NCBI GenBank assembly: GCA_009193035.1
Contig: SWDT01000196.1
Span: 1 to 64,000 of the forward strand
Direction: 5' to 3'
Length of the DNA: 64,000 bases
From: Halicephalobus mephisto
Lineage: Eukaryota; Nematoda; Chromadorea; Rhabditida; Panagrolaimidae
The notes below the pieces were generated by a model, which did no database searches, had not been told where the DNA came from, and was given only the letters and a program-made list of their open reading frames with translations. The position numbers were made by a program, and so were the translations under genes. This document shows positions 43,373 to 56,129 of this stretch, piece by piece. Positions within the stretch are counted from its first letter, which is position 1. Each line of letters begins with the position of its first letter.

Positions 43373-46321
43373 ATGGCGTATTTTGGTACTTTTTCTACGA
43401 CCCCCAACATCACCGCCAAGTTTCCGTGTTCCACCTATGGCGATCTCCAGTTCAAGAAGGGACCTCATGAAGGTAGATCTGCTTTATCCGTCCAGTACAA
43501 CCTCGCCGAGTTCCTCAAGAGACCTGGGTTGGTTCCTGTAGCCGCGGGTTTCCCGATCCCGGCGATGCACACGGGTTCTTTTGGAGTTGAAGGAGTGTTT
43601 CAAAGAAATGACTTTGAAGAAAAGCCATCAAGAAGGAATTTGCTTTGTTCGGAATTGTTAGACGTAAGTTTTTTACTTTTTGAACGAACAAAATAACGAT
43701 TTTCCATGTGGTATTTTGGTGTTGATTTTTCGGATATCTAAAAGTACTTCTATATATGGTTTTTAACACTAAGAGGTAGATAAGGGGTTGTATATCCTAT
43801 GTAGCCTTAATTTAGGGAATTGCGAATTTACTCAAACAGGATATAATCCTAAAGCACTGATTGCAAAATAACCATGCGCAAAACTGAAATTTTAGGCTAC
43901 TTTAGTTTTCAGCAAGTTCTGGAAATTCGCATCGAGACAGTTTCGTAGGAAAGTCCACATGGGATTTTTACAATAGATGGTTAATCATGAAACCACTCGC
44001 GCGAAACCAAATCCTTATCTAGAGCGCTTTAGTGTCGAAGAACTTCTGGAAATTCCCCTCGAGACCATTTTGTAGAAATGTTCAGTTTTTGTAATAGTTT
44101 AATAATGATGATTTTTAGCCATTTCATAAAGGAATTAGATTATTTTCTGTAGCGGACAAATCAGATAGGAAGCAGCTAATTGAGGCCGAAATCGAGTTCA
44201 ACACCTTGCCGACAGAAGAAGTCGAATGTGGACTGGTAAAATTGAAAAAATCCCTGTCGAATGCTGTAACTGTGAAGTTAGATCATGAAGCCATAGAATT
44301 GAGGAAATTTGAAGGATCTGTGGAAAATACCAGGAGGATTTTCATCAGAAGACAAGGCGGATTAGATTTCTTCAATGCTGATGATCAAAAGGTTGGTTTC
44401 ATAAATACAAAACAACGAATTTTCGATGAGGCATTAGGAAAGTTATTATTTTCCAAGTATTCAAAGATTTTCATATATCATCCTTAATCTTCGAGGGTAG
44501 ATGGAGGATTTTACATCCCATGTAACTTAATTTAGAAGTCCTCAGATCCATATAGACAATATAGTCCCGAAATATTAGTGAAATTGTGTAAGATTACGAA
44601 ATCACTACTTCAGAAAATCTGAATCGTAGTTTGTTTTAGTTCTTAGAAAATTCTAAACATTCTTGTCGAGACCATTCCTTAAAAGTTCATTTCTGATTTC
44701 ACAATATATGACTGATTGCGAAATCATAAAATTACGAAATAGCTTTCATAGGAATTCGAAATTACAAGTTAATTTAATTTCCGTCGACTTCTAGAAATTC
44801 TTGTCGAGACGATTTCGTAAGAATTTTCACTTTGGATTTGTATAATAACTTGGTTTTTTAATGTATTTTTAGTTCCACGATTTGTTCAAAGAAGATGTTA
44901 TTAACTTTTATCAAATTCCTGGCTTGGATGATGAAATTGTCTTGTTAGATGCAGAAAAACGAATTTGGTACGGTAGAATCGGAAGGAATTTATCCAGGAA
45001 AAAATTTAATTTTAAACCTAATGTGGGTTTTTAAAAGTAATTTTTATATTGGTTAATTATTTTTAGGATATTGCTCCAACTACTTGTCCAAGAACTCTTC
45101 TGGCTGGGAACGATGATGAAATAAAAATATTAGATTTGAGAGACAATAAACCGGAATCAAATTTACTTTTTGAACTTCCGACAAGCTACTCTAACTATCC
45201 TCCAGAGTCTTTTGTTCAAGTAGCAGTGAAAATTTTCAATGAATCGAAAGAGAAAATTTTACATTTGAGTTCTGTTCCGGGAAGGTCATATGCTGCAATT
45301 TGTTCGACAAATTTTTATCATTATTTAATAGATCAAAGATTTCCAAAAGAACCAATTTTGATAATGCCACATGCTATAATGCAAAATGATGCATATTGTT
45401 TTGTTGTAAGTTACTGTAAAATTTTTTATTTTAATTTTTTTTTAGTCTCCGAAAGCAAAGGATTCAGTTACTGGTAATTATGTGCATAATTTTTTCTCGT
45501 TGAGTCATATGGATGAATCTCGTGTTGTTTATTGGCCGCTTTATATCGATGTGAAGGAAAATATTTGGTCTTCTGTAGCTTCGTTGAAGTTTCTTCCATC
45601 TCATGATTCAATTGAGAAATATTGCTACATGGATAAAGACTGGAAAAGGAATGAATTTGATCCTCAAATTTTACCTAAAAAAACAAAAGCAATATGTTAT
45701 CAAGAAATTCCCCTGGTTTGGTTTTATTTGAGTTATTTTTAAATTTTTTGTTTTTAGAATTCTGTAAATTCGACTTCTTTGATATTTCAACAAATGGAAG
45801 ATGGAAGTATATGGTACACCAATTTTGTCATGAATCCAGTATCTAAGGATGTTGTTGATCAAAGGCCACTCAGAAAAACGGCTTTCAAGTTGCTGAAGAA
45901 TTATTATGTTCATGGCGATTCGGCAGAATTGTTTACAAGAGGATTACTGCGGGAAAATTTGTCAGAAAAGTTTCAACAAGATCAAAGAGATCATGTTAAA
46001 GTTGTAAATGCTATTCATCAAGGATTGGATTTGCCGAGTATGATGGAAGTTTTGAAATCTCCTCCTGATTACGATCCAATGGGTGAATTGCGAAAATTGA
46101 AGGATTCTGGAGTCGAAAAAGCGGATTTTCGACCTTTGGAAAAAATAGATGAATCAGATACTTTTGGAAATATTATTTTGAATTCTTGGAAGACTTCTGG
46201 AGGTGTTTTTAGAAGTTATGTCAGAAAGTTAAGAAATGAACCAGAACCCTCGACAGAACCCTCAGAAGAATCCAGTCAAGAAGAAGAAGAAATTTTTGAT
46301 TACGGTGAATTGCCTTGTTAA
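43373..46321 (+). CDS. Candidate RNA polymerase I factor (TAF1C/Rrn6-like)
   Basis: Six exons (43373-43663, 44119-44391, 44873-45022, 45067-45405, 45446-45715, 45758-46321), all phase 0, give 628 residues. The middle reads like the beta-propeller of TAF1C/Rrn6, subunits of the Pol I selectivity factor: RIWYGRIGRNLS, CPRTLLAGNDDEIKILDLRD, then YAAICSTNFYHYLIDQRFPK followed by EPILIMPHA, which fits the family's 'DERFP..P.L.W.H' strand. An acidic low-complexity tail (EPSEESSQEEEEIFDYGELP) ends the protein. The family assignment is from pattern memory; any WD-like nuclear protein is an alternative. Two introns contain the dispersed intron repeat also seen in the USP and CNOT9-like genes. No signal peptide. 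Confidence 0.8.
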
Positions 46322-46398
46322 TTTTCGAAAATTTTCAAAAAGTGCATTAAAATTTATAATTTCACTTTCCGGTTCATTTAGGTTTAATTTCTTGATTG

Positions 46399-46427
46399 AA
46401 TCCGCAAAAATCGACCCTTTGCGGATT
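46399..46427. promoter_or_regulatory. Hairpin in the 3' flank of the TAF1C-like gene
   Basis: Perfect 10-base-pair stem AATCCGCAAA/TTTGCGGATT with a nine-base loop, 78 bases after the stop codon. Could be a 3' UTR structure or processing site. Confidence 0.4.
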
Positions 46428-46738
46428 TGAAAAGTAGAAAGAAACGTAGAATGATAGAATTCGGTCAGTACAAGGTGAGATCGAATCCATTGTTTTGGTA
46501 TACTTGAAAAAGGAGGAAGATAATTATTTCAATTTTTTTGATTCGACCGAAAATGGAATGAAAGTGAGTGCAAAGGAGCGTGTTTCAGGATCCCCGAAAG
46601 TGGACCATTCTGGATTGTTGAATATCTGAAGTTGTGTAATTTGTTACGATGAAGCGTATTCTGGAGTTCTTCAGAAATCGGTAATTTGTAGAAATTTGAT
46701 TATTGTCCAGAATTTAATTTTCAAAGAAATTTGAAAAA

Positions 46739-49700
46739 ATGTACAGTAATTTCGGGTATTTTTTGTTTTTTATTTTTTTCTACTTTGCTGATGGAAAAGT
46801 TTTGAAAAATAAACTTTATGGTTGGTTACTGTAGGTTTGTGGAAATTGGAAATTCGTTGTAGGAGAGCCTAAGGCTATCTGCGGACAAAACGACATTACT
46901 GTAATGATGGAGACGGAGTTACCGTTTTCCGGCAACGTCTACGCCAAGGGGTTTTTCCACAAAGAAGTCTGTAAAGTCCACGGGGACGGCGTGGGGAATA
47001 CGGTAAACATCACGATTCCGATAAATGCCGACTGCGGGATGAGGAGAAAAAGAACTGTAAGATTACTGTAATTTTTAAATTTAATTTAAATTTAATTTAG
47101 ATCGATCCGAAAGGTGTATCGCTCGAGACTACGGTAGTTCTGATGTTTCATACGTTATTCCTGACGAAAGCGGATAAAGCTTTCCACATTGAATGCATCT
47201 ACCAAGAATCCAACGAGATCTACACTCAGGAATTGGACGTCAGCATAATCCCGACGACCAACATAGTCAGTGAATTGGACACCGAGAAGGCACTTCCGAA
47301 GTGCAAATACGAGGTTAGTTATTTTTAAAAATGAAATTTACAAAAAACTAAAATTTTGAAAATTCTAAAATATTTCTAATTTAAATAAAAATTTTAAATT
47401 TTTAAGTTTTAGAAATCCATGTTAAAACTAGTTCATATGAATCTTGATTCTTATTTTTTTATTAAAAATATAATTTACAAAAAACTAAAATCTTAGAAAT
47501 TCTAAAATATTTCTAATTTAAATAAAGATTTTAAATTTTAAAGTTTTAGAAATCCGTATTAAAACTAGTTCGTATGAATCTTGATTTTTATTTTTTTTTT
47601 ATTAAAAATGAAATTTACAAAAAACTAAAATCTTGGAAATTCTAAGATTTTTAAAATTTATTGAAATTTTTTATTTTTTTTTAGACTTATTGAAATTTTT
47701 TATTTTTTTTAGATTTATTGAAATTTTTTATTTTTTTAGACTTATTGAAATTTTTTATTTTTTTAGATTTATTGAAATTTTTTATTTTTTTAGATTTATT
47801 GTTAAGGAAAAACTTAATTTTTTAAGGAAATAATGTAAAAAGTGAAAGTTGTTTTGAGCACTGTTATTTGTTTGTTTATCTGTGAAATCGGTCCGTCTCG
47901 TCTGGGTGACTTGGAGATAGGGGATCACGGGGTGGGAATAGATAAGATTAATGGACTTAACAAGGGACAAGAAGCTAATAAAAATCTTAAAGTACACTAA
48001 TTAGGAAAATACAGTAGGATAATTTTATTCGAATAAGATAAATTTCGAAATTCAACTTAATTTAGAAATAAATCCAAAAATTACCATTTTTATGTAAATT
48101 TAGAGATTTTTATTTTTCGAAGTTGTATTAAATAATTTTTGTAATTTATTTGGAGAATTTTATAATTCTTGGATTGGTAATACTTTGGTCGAAGAAGTAA
48201 CCAATCTAGAGAGCGAGTCCCGGAACGAAAACCTGGTGTTTCAAGCAGTTGGTTTACTGTAGGTTAGAAGAACATCTAACATCAGTGTATTATTATTTTT
48301 ATTTATGCTTGTTGATATATGAAATTGTTCTAATATTCCCCTGTCTTCTATGTGGTCTTAAAGCGAAAAATCCTATTAATTAATCTGCTGAATATTAAGT
48401 GTAGATTTCTTTACTTTTATGTGCTATTGTTGATATATCAAACTTTTTTTATATTTTCGTCTTACATGCGGATCCCGTAATAATTAATGAGATTTGTTTT
48501 CAGGTACTTGAAGGTGATGAAAACGGAGATCCACTTTCCTTCGCCGTCATTGGACAACCAGTGTACCACAAATGGTCGTGTGAGCAGGCTAATCCTAAGA
48601 AAAGCACTCATTGCTTGACAGTTCACTCTTGCTCCGTCGATGACGGTCAAGGTTTCAAGCAAGTGCTTCTGGACGAAAAAGGATGTCCTGTCGATCCTGT
48701 TTTACTCGACGAAATCGACTACAAAGGAGACTTGGAGGCCGGGAGAGAATCTTTTGTTTTCAAATTCGCCGATAAACCTACCGTATTCTTCAGTTGTCAG
48801 TTGAGAGTAGAAGTAAAGGATTCCGATTCTGAAGAATGCAAAGTGAGTTTGCAAAAAGTAAGAAAATTAAAAATTAAGTTTTCAGAGAACGTCCGATCAT
48901 TGTGGTGATGCTGATTTTCTTCCTTCCGAAAACGAAAGACCGTTTTCTCGTCGTAAAGCAAAAAAGAAAAAGAAAATCGAAGTTGATTTCCCCAGACCCA
49001 GTACTCCTCAGTTCGAACAATCCACAACTCCCTCGAATGACGACATCATTGACGAACCCGACGATGAAGACGTCCCTCTCACCCATAACTCTTCCGAGGA
49101 CTTTTTAAAATCTAAAGATCAAAGAGATCAACCGGCTCCAGAATCTTCTACAGTATTCATCAAGAAAAAGAAAAAAATAAAAAGGTTTCAATTGGTTCTA
49201 AAAAATCGGATTTATTTTTTTAATTTTAGACCTCCGAGGAGAACTACAGATAATGGATTGCTGGCTTTCCCAGAGTTTGTAGGAGTCCAACGAGATTTAG
49301 GAGTCCGGAACAAACCCCGTCATGTCGTGGACAACGAAGTAGTGGATATCGACGTCACTGCAGGGGCTGTTGATGTCATCGATATGCCCGAAATTCGTGA
49401 GCTTTCGTTTTTAATCACTATCTATGGCTTTATTTTCGAAAAATATCAACTTTTCAATCACTATCCAAACGTTTTTGAAGCTATTATCTTTCAGTCATTA
49501 TTTGGATTTTTGTTTTGCAGAAAAATGGTTTTCAATTACTATGCAAGCTTTTAGTTTCTAAAAATATCAACTTTTCAGTCATTATCCAATTTCTTGTTTT
49601 CTAAAAATATTAATTTTAGTCACTACTCAAACCTTTAATTTCTAGTCACTATCCAAATATTTTAGAACATCAATTTTCAGTCACTATCCGAATTTTTTAA

Positions 49701-50197
49701 AATTATTAGTTTTCAGTCACTATCCGAATTTTTTAAAATTATTAGTTTTCAGTCACTATCCGAATTTTTTAAAATTATTAGTTTTCAGTCACTATCCGAA
49801 TTTTTTAAAATTATTAGTTTTCAGTCACTATCCAAGTATTTTAGAACATGATTTTCAGTCACTATTTAATTTATTTTTCCGTCAATTTTTTACGATACCT
49901 TTTTCAGCAGTGAATTACCATCCTACTAGTCCACAATTTGATCAGTATCCTAGACCGACGACCCTTTCTCGAGACTTGGCTTCGAAGAACGTAATTTGTG
50001 TCGCCAGATCCCTCATCATCACTGTTTTGTTCGCCTGTATCTTCTTCTTCCTGACTTGCATCTCTGTGATCCTCGTTCTTTGCTGGAGGTTCTCAGAAAC
50101 CGAAAAACGAGGCAAAGGCTCCATTACGAGCGAGACACCCCCGGACACCAGAGCTTCTACCGTAGCCCGATCCATTTTAGCTTTTAATCAAAATTAA
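46739..50197 (+). CDS. Cuticlin-type ZP-domain transmembrane protein
   Basis: Exons 46739-46820, 46863-47056, 47101-47313, 48504-48842, 48886-49184, 49230-49396 and 49908-50197 join in phase to 527 residues. The signal peptide is MYSNFGYFLFFIFFYFADG; the first intron is only 42 bases, forced by an in-frame stop before the ZP frame. The ZP domain covers about residues 28-280 (GEPKAICGQNDITV, FSGNVYAKGFFHKEVC, NADCGMRRKR, CEQANPKKSTHCLTVHSC, GCPVDPVLLDEI, VFFSCQLRVEV). A basic site, SRRKAKKKKK, follows and may be the furin-like cleavage region. Then an acidic linker and one TM helix near the C-terminus (SLIITVLFACIFFFLTCISV) with a short cytosolic tail. Typical of nematode CUT/CUTL proteins that polymerise in the apical matrix or cuticle. 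Confidence 0.92.
47335..47820. repeat. Two tandem arrays in ZP gene intron 3
   Basis: 47335-47640 holds two and a half copies of a roughly 125-base unit (shared AAACTAGTTCATATGAATCT). 47640-47820 holds about six copies of a roughly 29-base unit, ATTTATTGAAATTTTTTATT plus TTTTTAG, each ending in a splice-acceptor-like TTTTTTAG. Confidence 0.85.
49440..49870. repeat. TCACTATCC direct array in ZP gene intron 6
   Basis: About ten same-orientation copies; the five best have a 36-base period with TTTTCAGTCACTATCCGAAT. Each carries a TTTTCAG identical to the worm 3' splice consensus, upstream of the real acceptor at 49907. Confidence 0.85.
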
Positions 50198-50493
50198 TTT
50201 TAATTGTAAAAAAATAAAATTAGATAATTTTGAAATTTTAAGTTTTTTTTATTCGAAAAAATGAAAGAAACTTGATTCTTGGCACTCAAGTCCTGAGGGC
50301 AAAAGAAATTGGAATCCGTCTTTTTGGCACACCTTTTTGGGCACAAACAAAAACCGAAAAAATGGCCATTTTCAATGACGAAGAATTGGAATAACTGGCT
50401 TTTTGGATTTTTCTGACTTTCTAGGCTATAGTTTTATTTCGAATTTTTGAAGATTTATAAACTACTTCAATATCCAATTGAACATGGATTTTC

Positions 50494-50626
50494 AAATTTG
50501 GTCCTGACGCGAAAAGTAAAATTAATTCAATTTAAAAAAAATTTTTTTTTAAAATTCAAAAACAATCTAAAAGTTTTTAAAATGTTAAAATTGATAAAAT
50601 TTTCATTCGTGTCAGGACCGAATTTT
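50494..50626. mobile_element. GGTCCTGACACGAA-ended palindromic MITE, copy 1
   Basis: Inverted ends AAATTTGGTCCTGACGCGAA and TTCGTGTCAGGACCGAATTT around an AT-rich centre. Confidence 0.75.
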
Positions 50627-51099
50627 AAGAATTTTATTTTTTCCTAAATAAAAAATAATTTTTTTAAATAAAAAAATTTTTTGAATTATGTTTTTTTAAA
50701 AATAAAAATTGTTTTTAAAATTTATTTTTATTGAGAATTATACCGTATTTAGTGTAATTAAATTTCATCTTTAATTTTGTACTTAGAATTGCGTGCAACT
50801 TGCGAATATACATCCCCCATAATTTTTATCCTTGAAATTCATAAAAATTATTTAAAATTGCCGTTCTTTTGTGGAAATTTATTTCTTCTTCTGGAGAAAA
50901 TAATTGGCCAATCCATATTTTAAATAAAATTCAGTTTTTTGAATAAAGACGTTTTTCGATTTTATTTGGAAATTGAAATTGGATATTTTATTATGTTAAA
51001 AATAATGATCTCAGTTTGCTAGTTAAAGTCGTCGAAGGATCGGTTTTAGTTGAAAGACAAGTTGTCGAACAACTCGTCTATCTCGTCAAAATTCGGTTT

Positions 51100-51300
51100 T
51101 TTGCAGGATCAACGATTAAAAAATTTCCGAAAAAATCGAAATTTAAAAATTTCCAAAAAAATTGAAATTTAAAAATTTCCAAAAAAATTGAAATTAAAAA
51201 ATTTCCAAAAAAATTGAAATTTAAAAATTTCCAAAAAAATTGAAATTTAAAAATTTCCAAAAAAACCGAAATTTAAAAATTTCCAAAAAAATCGAAGTTT
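51100..51300. repeat. Tandem array of about 26-base units
   Basis: About eight copies of TTTCCAAAAAAATTGAAATT followed by TAAAAA. Confidence 0.9.
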
Positions 51301-51844
51301 AAAAAAAATTAAAAGTTTAAATTTTTTTCAGGATTTTAACATTTTTTTAAATTTCGATTTTTTTTTAATTTAAATATTTTTTTAATTTTCAAATTTTTTT
51401 TGAAAATTTAACACGTTAAATTTGAACACGAAAGTTTTTAAACTTTAAAACTTTTTGTATAAAATGAAACTTTGTAATTGTTTGCAAAAATTTAATTTTT
51501 TAATTAAAAAATTAATTTTATATTTTTTTACAAAAATTAATTTACAACTTTTATCCTATGCCCTGAGGGGATAATTTACGACCCCTTAAATTATGTAATT
51601 TGTCTGATTTTTACTTTCATCAAGCTTTGCCGAAGATCTTTGTTGGTCCGGACCGGATCCCGAGGAGATCGAGAGCTGTCAGTTTTCATTAAGAACTTTC
51701 TCCGGGAGTTATGGATGGTTAATTGACACTAGATCAACGCCTTGTGAGCGTTCCGATTGAGTAATCAAAAAAGTGGAAAGAATGGCTTAGTCCGGATTTT
51801 TTGCTTTAGTTCTTTAGTAAATATAATTTTAAAAAATGCGGCTA

Positions 51845-52670
51845 GTGACTTGGACACTATTCAGGTTTGCTTTTTGAAACGAAATTGGATAGTGACTTGA
51901 GATGCAAGAAAATATCATTTTTGAGTCAATATCCGAATTCACATTTGTTTAGAATTTTTTAATAAAATAAACAAAAATAGTGACTGGAAATCGATTAAAT
52001 TCTAGACACTATTCTTTAAACGAGAGTGAACTTGGATAGTGTCCAAAAAGCTCCGATATTGTCCACCTCCAGTCACTATCCAACTTTGACTGTCAACGAT
52101 TTCTTAAATTAATCCAAACTTGAATCCTGACTTAAAATAAAAAAATACCACTCTTTAGGCACTATCCAAGTTTGTATAAATTCAAAATCACTCAACAAAG
52201 AAACTGGGATAGTGTCCAGAAAGCTCCGATATTTCCCATCTCCAGTCACTATCCAACTTTGACTGTCAACTGTTTTTTAAACTAGATAAATTCAGATGAC
52301 TCAGAAATTCCACTTTTGCACCTCATATGTCATTATCTAAGCTCTTTTCATTTAAATAATAGTGCCCAGAATATAATCGATTTCCAGTCACTATCTTTAT
52401 TTACTTTGTTAAAGGAATTTAAAACAATGTAAATTTGGATAGTGACTTAAATAAATATTTTTTACTTTTATAGTCGCTATCCAAATTTGCATTCGTTTAA
52501 AAATAAGTAATAATTAAAGTCGAATAGTCACTGGAAATGTTTAATATTTCCAACTTTCAGTCACTATCCAACTTTGGTTATTGGGTAATTTTTGAACTAA
52601 TGCAAATTTGGATAGTGACTTAGGAATTTCAATTTTTTACTTTTATAGTCACTATCCAAGTTTTCTTAAT
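51845..52670. repeat. Alternating GTCACTATCCAA / TTGGATAGTGAC array, block C
   Basis: About nineteen half-sites in mostly alternating orientation, 25-85 bases apart. Best copies: 52071, 52245, 52557 and 52648 (AGTCACTATCCAAC/G) and 52436 and 52612 (GGATAGTGACT). Confidence 0.85.
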
Positions 52671-53279
52671 TCAACTTTAGAAATCCTAAAATCCCTTTGA
52701 TGGCCGATTTAATCCTGGGCAACTTGAACCTGAAGTATCGATGTCAGCTTCTTTGTGGGTTTGGAATTGGCAAGCTCCAGAATCCTTGCGCAAGTATTTA
52801 CTTTCCCAGGCGGATAAATTGTTCTTTCTCAAAGTGGCAGACCGGACTTTCCAATTCTTGATGAGCTAAAGGTGGTTCCATGGCAATTATGTCCTTTTTA
52901 ATGCTTCGGTGATAATTGGACGAAGCTAGTTAACGAGCTTTCGTAATGAAAAAATTTTTGGAAAAATGTAACAAAGTGTATTTTTAGATTTTTTTAGTTT
53001 TAAATTATAGCTAAGGTTTCTTAAATCCAAACTTGACCGGTCATGCCCCGTTTCCCCTCCGGCGCTGATGACCTTCCGTTTCCTTTTCTGTTTTATTGAG
53101 TCGGCGGAAATCTGGCAATCTGATTACGGAAGAAAGAAGCGACTTGATTGGCTTCAGGTTCTGCTGACTTTGATTTTATTAAACTTCTATTTGAACTTTT
53201 ATCAAAAAAGAAAAATGTTCCTTTTTGAAATTTCAAAAAGTACAAATTTTTCGTTTTCGGAATTAAAAATATAAATTTC

Positions 53280-54260
53280 AAAATTTTTGTTTTAGGACTT
53301 TGATTAATTTTAAATTATTTTATTTTTATTGATTTTTATTAAAAATATAAATTCTAAAATTTTCGTTTTGGAATTTTGATTAATTTTAAATTATTTTTAT
53401 TAAAAATATAAATTTTAAAATTTTCGTTTTGGGAATTGAGAAAGTTCAATTTTTTTATTTTCGTTTTGGGACCTTAATTAACTGCAAGTTATGATTTCAT
53501 TTAATTTTTTTGAACTAAAAGTGTTTTTTCTGTTTGGGAATTGAAAATTAAAAATTTTTCGCCCTGGGAATTAAAAAATATAAATTCTAAAATTTTCGTT
53601 TTGGGACTTTGATTAATTTTAAATTATTTTATTTTTATTGATTTTTATTAAAAATATAAATTTTTCGCTTCAGGAATTAAAAAATATAAATTTTAAAATT
53701 TTCGTTTTGGGAATTGAGAAAGTACAATTTTTTTTAAATTTTCGTTTTGGGACCTTAATTGGCTCAAGTTTTGTAAACTTTGATTCCGTTGACATTTCAT
53801 TAAAAAATTAAATGTTCTTCATTCATTTTGGGACTTTAATTGGCCTAAATTCTGTTGACTATGATTTCATTAAATTGCTAGTTACATTTTTATTTAAAAA
53901 CTAAATTTTTTAAATTCCTGAAACGAAAACTATGAATTTCTTATTTTCGTTGTGGGATTTTAAATGATTTTTTTTCAAATTTTTACTTTTTTAAAAATAT
54001 TTAAAAACTAAATTTTCCTAACTCCCGAAGCGAAAACTATGAATTTCTTATTTTTGCTGTGGGATCTTAAATGATTTTTTTCAAATTTTTACTTTTTTTA
54101 AAATATTTAAAAACTAAATTTTTTAAATTCCCGAAACGAAAACTATGAATTTCTTATTTTCGTTGTGGGATCTTAAATGATTTTTTTTTCAAATTTTTAC
54201 TTTTTTAAATTGATTAAAAATAAGTATTTTCGTTGTGGGAACTTTGATTATTTTAAAACT
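53280..54260. repeat. AT-rich repeats with TTTTCGTTTTGGGA
   Basis: Imperfect copies of AAAATTTTCGTTTTGGGACT and AAAACTATGAATTTCTTATT with TTCGTTGTGGGA, at irregular 50-130-base spacing. Confidence 0.75.
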
Positions 54261-55427
54261 TTTCTAATATTGTTATTTTTTATTTCCGAGACCTAAGTGT
54301 GATTTATTATCTTGTTTTATCTATTTTTTGAGGAAATTAAAGAACTGGCAGATTACCGCGCAGAAAAGTGTCGATGTCGAGTTTTTGGCTTAGCTTCTCA
54401 TTGACTTTTTTAAACATGTGCTTCTTCTCAAAATTTTAGTTCTAATATCTTTTTGTTTATTTTGACTTAAAGGACCAAGCAACCAATGAATATTTTTAAA
54501 AATCTAAAAATCTAAAATTTCGTTGCAAAAATTTCCTATTAATTTTTTTATTATAAAAAAAATTAAAATTTTAAAATTTTTTATTTTTTTTTTAAATTTA
54601 AACTTTTTTATTTTTTTTTAAATTTAAAATTTCTACGGATTTTTATTTTTTAGAATTTTTTAAAATTTGAAATTTTTAAAAATATTTTTAAATTTTTTTT
54701 TAAATTTATTTTTTATTTTTAGAACTTAAATAAAAATATTGTAATTTTAAAAATGTACTTTTATTTAAAAAATTGAAAATATACTTTTATTTAAAAAATT
54801 AAAAAGAAAAAAATCTTTAAAAATTTTAGAAACGAAAATTGATGGATTTTTTTATTCGTAAAAAATATCCATTGGTTGTCTGATCCTTTGAGGATTAATG
54901 TTGAAAAGTGAGAAAATTATTTTTAGAAAATTTTCTATAGAGCTTTGAAAAATTTGAATTGTATTATTTAAAATTTTTAGTTGTTTATTAATTTTTTGAA
55001 AATCATATTTTTGAATTTCTTAAAAACGAAATTTTTTAAAATTCTAAAATTTTTTTTAATTCTAAAATTTTTTTTAAATTCCGAAATTTTTTTAAATTTA
55101 AAAATTTTTTAAATTCTGAAATTTTTTTAAATTCTAAAATTTTATCAAATTCTAAAATTTTTTTAAATTTAAAAATTTTTTTAAATTCCAAAATTTTTTT
55201 TTAATTCCGAAATTTTATCAAATTCCACTAATCGCTGCTCGAATTTTGAAAGACAAGAAAATTTTTAAATTCTGACATTTTTTATCCTTGAATTTTCCAA
55301 ATTTTTCAACGTAATGGATCCTGAAAAAAGAAAAAGTTTAATCCAATTGTCACTTTCTGTTTTAAAATGGATTTTCAATTTAAAAATATTGGATTCCAAA
55401 AACCGGACAAAAAAAATAAACTTTTTT

Positions 55428-55690
55428 AATTTTGGTCCTGACACGAAAACAGTGATTTTTCTCGTTAAAACAGTATTTTCAGAAAATTTTTAATTTAAAA
55501 AAAATGCAAAATTTAATTTTAAAAAATAAAAAACATTTTTTAAAAATTTTCAAAAAAAATAAAAATATTTTTAAAAAATGTAAAAAATTAATTTTTTTAA
55601 ATATAAAAAAGTAATTTTAGAAATTTTAAAAATGTATTTAAAATAGTTTTAAAATTAATAAAAACACCATTCGTGTCAGGACCAAAATTA
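55428..55690. mobile_element. GGTCCTGACACGAA-ended palindromic MITE, copy 2
   Basis: Inverted ends AATTTTGGTCCTGACACGAA and TTCGTGTCAGGACCAAAATT; same family as 50494-50626 with a longer AT centre. Confidence 0.8.
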
Positions 55691-56129
55691 TAAAACTAAA
55701 TTTGTTTCTTTAATGTACGTTTTCAAAGAAGAGATTTATGGATTTGTTTTATCCGATTCGTTTCGTCGTTTTTTCGTTTGGAAATTGAATGTTATTACTT
55801 TCGAGCTAAGTAATAAAAAGTATTAGAGAAAACAAAATTTGCTCATGTTTTGCCTAAAATAAAGCTCAATCAGAGTCCCTCCCGCGGGACTCCTGAGTGC
55901 CTGGAAGGAAAAAATGCATTTTCCTTTGTTTTAAAGGCAGATTTTGAATGGATTTCTTTTTGGGTAATGCTGGATGGATTGGTTCCAAGTCTAATTGGAA
56001 GAGAGATGGAGTAGCCAGACATTGTTAAAGTAGTTGATCGAAGTAGGAGACGTTTTCTGAATTTTTAAGTTTAGTCTAATAGGATGGTTATTCAGAATCC
56101 AAAAATATTCAAATCCCACGATTTATTGG

